From: Actinomyces sp.
GTDB lineage: Bacteria; Actinomycetota; Actinomycetes; Actinomycetales; Actinomycetaceae
Direction of reading: 5' to 3'
Assembly (NCBI GenBank): GCA_012837655.1
Contig: DUQT01000130.1
Location: 1 to 6,178, forward strand
Length of the DNA: 6,178 nt
The notes under the pieces: model-generated
The model's database searches: none
Told to the model about the DNA's origin: nothing
Seen by the model: the letters and a program-made list of their open reading frames with translations, nothing else
Translations under genes and position numbers: made by a program
Shown here: one piece after another, positions 1 to 5,317 of the stretch
Position numbering within the stretch: the first letter of the stretch is position 1
How the letters are laid out: each line of letters opens with the position of its first letter

Positions 1-62
1 CAGAAGGCGGCGACTACGAGATCGTCATCCAAAATCACTTCACCCCAGCCACGTCCTCGTAA
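1..62 (+). CDS. 3' end of an unidentified plus-strand gene (partial)
   Basis: The frame starting at base 3 reads EGGDYEIVIQNHFTPATSS and ends at a TAA at 60-62. The other two plus frames give an arginine-rich or low-complexity peptide. In this frame almost every codon ends in C or G, as in the neighbouring genes, which supports it being real coding sequence cut by the left edge. Nineteen residues are too few to name a family. The gene runs in the same direction as the phosphorylase but ends about 350 bases before it, so the two need not share a transcript. No clear terminator with a T-run follows the stop. The antisense reading of the same codons is also open but shows no start signal. Confidence 0.45.
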   Translation, partial: EGGDYEIVIQNHFTPATSS

Positions 63-80
63 ATCAATAAATCCGCGATT

Positions 81-156
81 TTACAAACCAGGAAACGCGT
101 TCCCGAAAAGGCGCGTTGCCTGAAAACAAGAAATAAACGTTCTTACAAATCGGGAA
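81..156. repeat. Pair of 14-bp direct repeats, 62 bp apart
   Basis: TTACAAACCAGGAA at 81-94 and TTACAAATCGGGAA at 143-156 match at 12 of 14 positions. Similarity continues loosely beyond them, with ACGCG after the first copy and TAACGC after the second. The start-to-start distance of 62 bp is close to six helical turns, so both copies would face the same side of the DNA. This would suit a pair of protein-binding sites ahead of the phosphorylase gene. That role is inferred from position only; a chance repeat in A/T-rich DNA is possible. Confidence 0.45.
91..104. promoter_or_regulatory. Near-palindrome, possible operator
   Basis: GGAAACGCGTTCCC is self-complementary at six of seven base pairs, the exception being A93 with C102. 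It overlaps the end of the first direct repeat. LacI-family regulators of maltodextrin genes bind palindromes of this size, but those normally have a central CG, whereas the centre here is GC, so assignment to that family is doubtful. AACGCG (94-99) could alternatively pair with CGCGTT at 112-117 as a small stem-loop. Confidence 0.2.
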
Positions 157-401
157 TAACGCACTTGGGAACCAAAATTTTGATTCTCGAGGGCGGAAAT
201 TCGCGCGGCAATCTGGCCTGCGAAAACGCGAAACTATGCGCTAGTAGCTGAATTGTGACCGGTAAGTGGCCAACAGGTGTCTTTTCAGTACAAAGCGAGC
301 GTAGTTGCTCTGGCGAATTCGAGGAATGGACAGCATCTCGATAAACTGGCCCCGATGTTCAACTCGCTTGAACCGATTGGTTCTGCGAGTCTGTTCACTT
401 T

Positions 402-408
402 GGAAGGA
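402..408 (+). promoter_or_regulatory. Ribosome binding site that sets the phosphorylase start
   Basis: GGAAGGA lies six bases ahead of the ATG at 415. It is a strong Shine-Dalgarno match at good spacing. The bases before the upstream GTG (277) and the internal ATG (355) show no comparable purine-rich motif. This is the main reason for choosing 415 as the start. Confidence 0.75.
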
Positions 409-414
409 TTGTTC

Positions 415-2778
415 ATGACCCACGACTTCAAGAGCGGATCAGCTGGACAGGTTCGCGCTGTCTCGGGCCGCCCTCCCGCAACTTCAACACCTATGGAGTT
501 CTGGCAGGGCCTCTCTGCATCAGTGGTAGACCAGATTGCTGACAACTGGCACGCAACTTCAGAAAAGTACCGCAAGGGCAGGCGCCAGCACTACTTTTCC
601 GCCGAATTCCTGATGGGCCGCGCGCTCCTCAACAACCTCCTGAACCTCGGACTCGTTGATGAAGCCAAAGAAACTGCTGAATCTTTCGGACAGGACCTCA
701 GCAACGTCCTCGAACAGGAACCGGACGCCGCTCTTGGTAACGGTGGCCTCGGACGTCTAGCTGCCTGCTTCCTTGACTCCTGCGCAACGCAGGATCTGCC
801 GGCAGTTGGCTACGGAATCCTCTACCGCTACGGCCTGTTCAAGCAGGTTTTCGACAACGGATTCCAGACCGAGCACCCTGACTCCTGGATGGAGGAAGGC
901 TACCCGCTAGTCATTCGCCGCGAGGAAGAACAACTTCGTGTCACCTACGGCGACCTGCAGGTTCGCGCCATTCCTTACGACATGCCGATCACCGGCTACG
1001 GCACCGACAACGTTGGAACCCTGCGCCTATGGAAGGCCGAACCGATTGAAGAGTTCGACTACGACGCCTTCAACTCACAGCGCTTCACTGACGCGATCGT
1101 TGATCGTGAACGCACCAACGACATTTCGCGCGTCCTGTACCCGAACGACACGACCTACGAGGGTAAGGTCCTGCGCGTACGCCAGCAGTACTTCTTCGTT
1201 TCCGCATCCCTGCAGGAAATCGTAAAGAACCACATCGATGTTCACGGCGACCTTTCAACGTTCGCCGAATACAACTCGGTGCAGCTAAACGACACCCACC
1301 CGGTTCTGGCTATTCCAGAACTCATGCGTCTACTCATGGACGAAAACGATTTGGGCTGGGAAGAGGCTTGGGACATTGTTTCCAACACCTTCGCCTACAC
1401 CAACCACACCGTTTTGGCTGAAGCCCTGGAAACCTGGGAAATCTCCATCTTTGACCGCCTGTTCCCGCGCGTCATGGAAATCGTTTGGGAAATCGATCGT
1501 CGTTTCCGCCTTGAAATGGAAGAGCGCGGCCTGGACGAAGGTCGAATCAACTACATGGCCCCAGTGTCCAACGGGCTGGTTCACATGGCTTGGATCGCCT
1601 GCTACGCCGCGTACTCGATCAACGGTGTTGCCGCGCTACACACCGAGATTATTAAGCGTGAAACGCTCGGCGAATGGCACGAAATCTGGCCTGAGAAGTT
1701 CAACAATAAGACGAACGGTGTGACACCTCGTCGCTGGTTGAACCAGTGCAACCCGCGCCTCGCGCAGCTACTCAATGAAGTAACTGGATCCGACGCATGG
1801 GTTCGCGACCTCGACATCCTAAAGGACTATGTCGACGCTGGAACGGACGAAATCTACGATCGTCTAAACGAAATCAAGCACGCCAACAAGGTCGACTTCG
1901 CTGACTGGATCAAGGACCGTCAGGGCATCGAGATCAACCCCGACGCGATCTTTGACGTTCAGATCAAGCGCCTACACGAGTACAAGCGTCAGCTACTAAA
2001 CATCATGTACGTGCTGGACCTGTACTTCCGCATTAAGGAAGATCCCAAGGCTGACATTCCGCCGCGCGTATTCATTTTCGGCGCTAAGGCAGCTCCGGGT
2101 TACGTTCGCGCAAAGGCCATCATCAAGCTGATCAACGAGGTCGGCCGCATGGTCAACAACGACGAGGACGTAAACAAGATCATCAAGGTCGTGTTCGTGG
2201 AGAACTACAACGTTTCCCCGGCTGAGAAGATCATTCCCGCAGCAGATGTTTCAGAGCAGATTTCAACTGCGGGCAAGGAAGCTTCCGGTACTTCGAACAT
2301 GAAGTTCATGATGAACGGCGCGCTAACCCTGGGCACGCTCGACGGCGCAAACGTTGAGATTGTTGACTCTGTTGGCTACGACAACGCTTACATCTTCGGT
2401 GCTCGTGAAGAGGAGCTCCCCGAGCTTCGCAAGGGTTACGACCCGCGCCACCAGTACGAGACCGTTCCTGGCCTACGCCGCGTCCTCGACGCCTTCACTG
2501 ACGGCACCTTGGACGATGGCGGAACGGGCATGTTCCACGACCTGCGCTGGTCACTACTGAACTCGAACGGACACGAGCCGGCAGACATGTACTACCTGCT
2601 CGGCGACTTCGAGGACTACCGCAAGGTCCGCGACCAGATGGCTGAAGATTACGCTGACCGTCGCAACTGGGCGAAGATGACCTGGAAGAACATCACCGAA
2701 TCCGGGCGCTTCTCCTCAGACCGCACGATCCGCGACTACGCCGAAGAAGTCTGGAAGATCGAACCGACCGCGATCTAA
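415..2778 (+). CDS. glgP: Alpha-glucan (glycogen/maltodextrin) phosphorylase, GT35
   Basis: The enzyme cleaves alpha-1,4-glucans with phosphate to release glucose-1-phosphate in the cytoplasm, using pyridoxal phosphate. From the ATG at 415 it is 787 residues, close to the usual bacterial length of about 800. Visible landmarks in order are SAEFLMGR near residue 60, the glycine-rich ALGNGGLGRLAACFLDS block near 105-120, YPNDTTYEGK, LNDTHPVLAIPELMR, the YTNHT active-site motif (His331), the phosphate-binding KRLHEYKRQ (Lys518-Arg519), and the family signature EASGTSNMKFMMN (622-634) whose Lys630 should carry the cofactor. The C-terminus has the conserved FSSDRTI. It is the classical rabbit-muscle/E. 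coli MalP-like form and appears complete, but it lacks the N-terminal phosphorylation segment of the animal enzyme. The frame is open back to a GTG at 277, but that 46-residue extension has no family resemblance. Sequence alone does not separate glycogen from maltodextrin preference. Confidence 0.96.
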   Translation: MTHDFKSGSAGQVRAVSGRPPATSTPMEFWQGLSASVVDQIADNWHATSEKYRKGRRQHYFSAEFLMGRALLNNLLNLGLVDEAKETAESFGQDLSNVLEQEPDAALGNGGLGRLAACFLDSCATQDLPAVGYGILYRYGLFKQVFDNGFQTEHPDSWMEEGYPLVIRREEEQLRVTYGDLQVRAIPYDMPITGYGTDNVGTLRLWKAEPIEEFDYDAFNSQRFTDAIVDRERTNDISRVLYPNDTTYEGKVLRVRQQYFFVSASLQEIVKNHIDVHGDLSTFAEYNSVQLNDTHPVLAIPELMRLLMDENDLGWEEAWDIVSNTFAYTNHTVLAEALETWEISIFDRLFPRVMEIVWEIDRRFRLEMEERGLDEGRINYMAPVSNGLVHMAWIACYAAYSINGVAALHTEIIKRETLGEWHEIWPEKFNNKTNGVTPRRWLNQCNPRLAQLLNEVTGSDAWVRDLDILKDYVDAGTDEIYDRLNEIKHANKVDFADWIKDRQGIEINPDAIFDVQIKRLHEYKRQLLNIMYVLDLYFRIKEDPKADIPPRVFIFGAKAAPGYVRAKAIIKLINEVGRMVNNDEDVNKIIKVVFVENYNVSPAEKIIPAADVSEQISTAGKEASGTSNMKFMMNGALTLGTLDGANVEIVDSVGYDNAYIFGAREEELPELRKGYDPRHQYETVPGLRRVLDAFTDGTLDDGGTGMFHDLRWSLLNSNGHEPADMYYLLGDFEDYRKVRDQMAEDYADRRNWAKMTWKNITESGRFSSDRTIRDYAEEVWKIEPTAI

Positions 2779-2833
2779 ACTTCTGGCAGCTGCGACCTGG
2801 TGTGAGCTCAATGCAAACGCCCGGCTGCGGCCT

Positions 2834-2886
2834 GGCTTGGATTTCATCCGACCCCTGCCCACGGCTAGTTTGGATTCAATCTAACC
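2834..2886. repeat. Degenerate tandem direct repeat after the phosphorylase gene
   Basis: TTGGATTTCATCCGACC (2837-2853) recurs as TTGGATTCAATCTAACC (2870-2886), 33 bases later, matching at 12 of 17 positions. Each copy is preceded by a similar GGCT. The unit lies between the phosphorylase stop and the terminator stem. It may be a small duplication in non-coding DNA. No function is evident. Confidence 0.35.
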
Positions 2887-2898
2887 ACTTAGAGTGAC

Positions 2899-2945
2899 GT
2901 TGAGGCTCCCAACCCATTGCGGGTTGGGAGCCTCAACTTGTTATT
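2899..2945 (+). terminator. Intrinsic terminator between convergent genes
   Basis: A perfect 17-bp inverted repeat (2899-2915 with 2921-2937) with a five-base ATTGC loop begins about 120 bases after the phosphorylase stop. The inner stem is rich in G and C, and the plus strand continues into TTGTTATT, a modest T-rich tail. This fits Rho-independent termination of the phosphorylase transcript. The same stem would form in the minus-strand transcript arriving from the permease gene, where no T-run follows, so termination in that direction would be weaker. Confidence 0.85.
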
Positions 2946-2950
2946 GCGCT

Positions 2951-2995
2951 GACTTCAAGACTCGTGGTTTGTTCGTGGCTCTGAGTCTTGGAGTC
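2951..2995. other. Second stem-loop in the convergent intergenic region
   Basis: GACTTCAAGACTC (2951-2963) can pair with GAGTCTTGGAGTC (2983-2995) to form a 13-bp stem with one non-Watson-Crick position and a 19-base loop. It lies about 33 bases past the stop of the minus-strand permease gene and would be the first large hairpin at the 3' end of that operon's mRNA. Neither strand has a T-run after it, so it is more likely a 3' stabilising structure, or an aid to termination, than a classical intrinsic terminator. Confidence 0.45.
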
Positions 2996-3028
2996 CAGCT
3001 TGTAACTGCCGTGGCCAGCCACTTCACG

Positions 3029-4405
3029 CTAGCTAACGATCAGGAATACTCCCGTGGTTAGAAGGAAGCCGACCAGGCTGAAGATCGTTGTTAGAACGGT
3101 CCAGCTCTTGATGCCGTCCTTCACAGTTAGACCAAGGTACTTCGTGACGATCCAGAACCCCGAGTCGTTAATGTGGGACAGCCCCAGACCACCAAAGCAC
3201 ATGGCAACCGTTACCAACGTGGACTGCAGCGGCGTGTAGCCAGCAGCCGTGATCGGTGCCGCGAGCAGACCGGCCGAAGTCAGAATCGCAACGGTTGCGG
3301 AACCCTGCGATGCGCGCAGTGCCAGGGCGATCACGTATCCCATCACGATGATTGGAATGTGCGTGGCGACCAGCGCGTCAGCAAGTGCATCACCAATTCC
3401 GGACTTAACCAGGACGTTCGCAAAGACACCACCTGCGCCAGTCACGAAGACGATTACAGCAACTGCAGGCAGTGCAGAATCGAGGACGGAGCCACGCTTT
3501 TCCAGGCTCCACTTCTGCTGGTGGCCGATCACCAAGTAGGCAACTATGACAGCAACCAGCAGGGCGAAGGCGGAGGCTCCGACAAACGAGAAGATGTCGT
3601 GGGCTCGACTCTCAGCTTCTGTCTGCATCGTTCCCACAGTGCCAATCATGATCTGAATGATTGGAAGTAGGATCAACGCGGTAACAGTCAATGCGCTGGG
3701 AGCCTTGATCTTCTCAGCTACGGAAGTACCAGTTCCTCCACTCACTACCTCGCGGTCCAGGAACTCCGTTGCGGGGCTTGGACCCATCTTGATCTTGTCA
3801 GTCTTGATGAGCTTGGCTGCGTAGAATCCGATCAGGCCGGTGATTGCTGTGATTGGCAGTGCCACCATGATCATTCGGCCGGGATCTACTCCCAGGATTT
3901 CTGCCGCGGCAACTGGGCCCGGATGGGGCGGAACGGCAACGTGGACCGTTAGCATAACGGCACCCACAGGCAGGCCGATCTTCAAAGGATTGATGTTTGC
4001 GACCTTCGCAAATCCGAACACGATCGGCGCCAGGATGATGAATCCAACGTCAAAGAACACTGGAATACCAAGGATGAACGCGGCAATAGTTACCGCACCA
4101 ATCACGCGGGTAGTTCCAAGTTTTTGAGTGAAGTAGGTTGCCAGTGATTCCGCGCCACCAGCCTCTTCAATGACCTTGCCCAGCATTGCGCCCAAACCGA
4201 CGATGATCATCACGTTTCCGAGGGTCTTACCCATGCCCTCAACCATCGTTGGAACAACTTCGCCGATGGGGACGCCCGTCGCTAATGCGGTTCCCAGTGC
4301 AACCAGGAGCAGGCCCACAAACGCAGACATCTTCACCTTGATAACAAGGAAAAGAAGAACTGCAACCGCAATCGCGGCAATAAATAAGAGCATTCCGGCC
4401 GACAT
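3029..4405 (-). CDS. GntP-family sugar-acid:proton symporter
   Basis: This 458-residue inner-membrane protein is almost wholly hydrophobic, with about 12 to 13 probable membrane segments. The family (TC 2.A.8) imports gluconate and related acids such as glycerate with protons, usually in about 440-450 residues. Recognisable blocks are GLGAMLGKVIEEAGGAE (70-86), PVFFDVGFIIL (115-125), PPHPGPVAAA (159-168), RASQGSATVA (364-373) and SHINDSGFWI (410-419). A hydrophilic loop at about 200-235 divides the halves. The ATG at 4405 is supported by GGAGG five to six bases upstream, inside the end of the dehydrogenase gene, whose stop is one base away. It is therefore co-transcribed and probably translationally coupled. 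Its neighbours point to a four-carbon sugar acid such as threonate or erythronate, but the transported compound is inferred from context; gluconate or glycerate cannot be excluded. Confidence 0.93.
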   Translation of the reverse strand: MSAGMLLFIAAIAVAVLLFLVIKVKMSAFVGLLLVALGTALATGVPIGEVVPTMVEGMGKTLGNVMIIVGLGAMLGKVIEEAGGAESLATYFTQKLGTTRVIGAVTIAAFILGIPVFFDVGFIILAPIVFGFAKVANINPLKIGLPVGAVMLTVHVAVPPHPGPVAAAEILGVDPGRMIMVALPITAITGLIGFYAAKLIKTDKIKMGPSPATEFLDREVVSGGTGTSVAEKIKAPSALTVTALILLPIIQIMIGTVGTMQTEAESRAHDIFSFVGASAFALLVAVIVAYLVIGHQQKWSLEKRGSVLDSALPAVAVIVFVTGAGGVFANVLVKSGIGDALADALVATHIPIIVMGYVIALALRASQGSATVAILTSAGLLAAPITAAGYTPLQSTLVTVAMCFGGLGLSHINDSGFWIVTKYLGLTVKDGIKSWTVLTTIFSLVGFLLTTGVFLIVS

Positions 4406-4406
4406 G

Positions 4407-5291
4407 TTAGGCCTCCGGAGCGACTACGCGGATAACAGAGGAATCATCCTTCGCGGCCATGCCCTGCGCTACACCAATGAGGTATTCCTGCTGTGCAGCT
4501 GCCGCAACTGGAACAGCCAGACCTACGGCCTTAGCTGCGTCAGTAACGATCCCCATGTCCTTGACGAAAATGTCGAGGCGAGACTTGACCTCCACGTCCT
4601 CATCGTCGTAGGCACGAAGCATGCGCTCACCACGGTCGCCAAGCATGAACGAAGCCGCAGCGCCAGACATTAGGGCGCGCAGTGCCTGGGGAACATCAAG
4701 CTCAAGCTTCCGAGCCAAAGCAAGCGCCTCACCAGCCGCCGCAATGTGAACGCCACACAGTAGCTGATTGACGGTCTTCATGGCCTGTCCCTTGCCGGCT
4801 GAATCGCCAACATTTACCAGGGTGCCAGCCATGGCCTCAAGCACTGGAAGTGCTCGCTCGTACACCTCGGGCAGTGCGCCGACCACAACCAGCAGGTCAC
4901 CTTCACCAGCGCGGACAGGTCCACCGGACACAGGTGCATCGACGAGGCCGAGTCCCTTCTCCTTCAGAGGAGCTTCTGCATTTGCTGCTACCTCAACGCC
5001 AACGGTGGAGGTCAAGATGATGGTGGCGCCCTCCTCAAGGACTTCCACAACTCCGTCCTCGCCGTATAGGGCAGTGTCTAGCTGTTCCTGGTTGCGGACT
5101 GCCAGTACAACAAAATCTGCGCCCTCGGCGGCCTTTCGTGCGCTGGGCTCGGCTTGAATACCCGCATCGGATGCGAGCTTCGCCCTCTCGTCGACGGGAT
5201 CGAATCCGGTAACTTCAAAGTCTTTGCTTAGGTTAGTGGCGATAGGTAGGCCCATCGCTCCGAGTCCGAGGACGGCAATCTTTTTCGACAT
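4407..5291 (-). CDS. NAD-dependent beta-hydroxyacid dehydrogenase (HIBADH family)
   Basis: A complete 294-residue cytoplasmic oxidoreductase of the 3-hydroxyisobutyrate dehydrogenase / tartronate semialdehyde reductase family, at typical length. The N-terminal Rossmann fold shows GLGAMG (9-14). Asp31 at the end of the second strand (TGFDPVDER) suggests NAD rather than NADP. The substrate-binding DAPVSGG is at 118-124, and the expected catalytic Lys172 lies in GKGQAMKTVNQ. FVKDMGI (242-248) is the usual helical-domain motif. The ATG at 5291 follows AAAGGAG at good spacing. It lies 26 bases after the kinase gene and one base before the permease gene. Beside a DUF1537 kinase, the best-known role of this family is oxidation of threonate or erythronate at C2 or C3 (LtnD/DenD type), giving the kinase its oxo-acid substrate. 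Tartronate semialdehyde reductase (GarR/GlxR) is the main alternative; the substrate cannot be fixed from sequence alone. Confidence 0.92.
   Translation of the reverse strand: MSKKIAVLGLGAMGLPIATNLSKDFEVTGFDPVDERAKLASDAGIQAEPSARKAAEGADFVVLAVRNQEQLDTALYGEDGVVEVLEEGATIILTSTVGVEVAANAEAPLKEKGLGLVDAPVSGGPVRAGEGDLLVVVGALPEVYERALPVLEAMAGTLVNVGDSAGKGQAMKTVNQLLCGVHIAAAGEALALARKLELDVPQALRALMSGAAASFMLGDRGERMLRAYDDEDVEVKSRLDIFVKDMGIVTDAAKAVGLAVPVAAAAQQEYLIGVAQGMAAKDDSSVIRVVAPEA
4411..4416 (-). promoter_or_regulatory. Ribosome binding site of the permease gene
   Basis: On the minus strand this reads GGAGGC, five bases before the permease ATG. It lies within the last codons of the dehydrogenase gene. Ribosomes finishing the dehydrogenase would clear the site and could restart at once. 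Confidence 0.7.
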
Positions 5292-5296
5292 GTTGA

Positions 5297-5304
5297 TCTC
5301 CTTT
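5297..5304 (-). promoter_or_regulatory. Ribosome binding site of the dehydrogenase gene
   Basis: The minus strand reads AAAGGAGA about six bases before the ATG at 5291, within the 26-base gap after the kinase stop. It is a near-ideal Shine-Dalgarno sequence and confirms that start. No promoter is visible in the gap, which supports read-through transcription from the kinase gene. Confidence 0.7.
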
Positions 5305-5317
5305 GATCCTTAAAGAG

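Larger units (their letters stand above)
63..414. other. Non-coding leader upstream of the phosphorylase gene
   Basis: About 350 bases carry no convincing gene. The first part (roughly 63-235) is visibly richer in A and T than the flanking genes. It contains a direct repeat (81-94 and 143-156), a near-palindrome at 91-104 and the perfect palindrome CAAAATTTTG at 173-182. The region presumably holds the promoter and control sites of the phosphorylase gene, but I could not find a -35/-10 pair with good spacing and do not mark one. From 277 the phosphorylase reading frame is open upstream of its proposed ATG; that stretch is treated here as untranslated because of the ribosome binding site at 402-408. 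Confidence 0.6.

Noticed and set aside
200..260. Possible promoter elements (TATGCG at 235-240, TTGTGA at 253-258)
   Set aside because: Neither can be paired with a matching element at 16-18 base spacing, so no promoter is called.
277..414. N-terminal extension of the phosphorylase from a GTG
   Set aside because: There is no good ribosome binding site, no resemblance to the family N-terminus, and a much better ATG at 415.
241..575. Short minus-strand open frames across the leader and the phosphorylase 5' end
   Set aside because: They overlap each other and the phosphorylase gene, lack supported starts and show no family motifs. They read as chance frames.
3011..3022. Short inverted repeat GTGG/CCAC just after the permease stop
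   Set aside because: A stem of four or five pairs with a tiny loop is too small and has no T-run, so it is not credible as a terminator.
4170..4673. Plus-strand open frame of 167 codons antisense to the permease and dehydrogenase genes
   Set aside because: It lies opposite two clearly conserved genes and spans their junction. Its composition is that of an antisense shadow.
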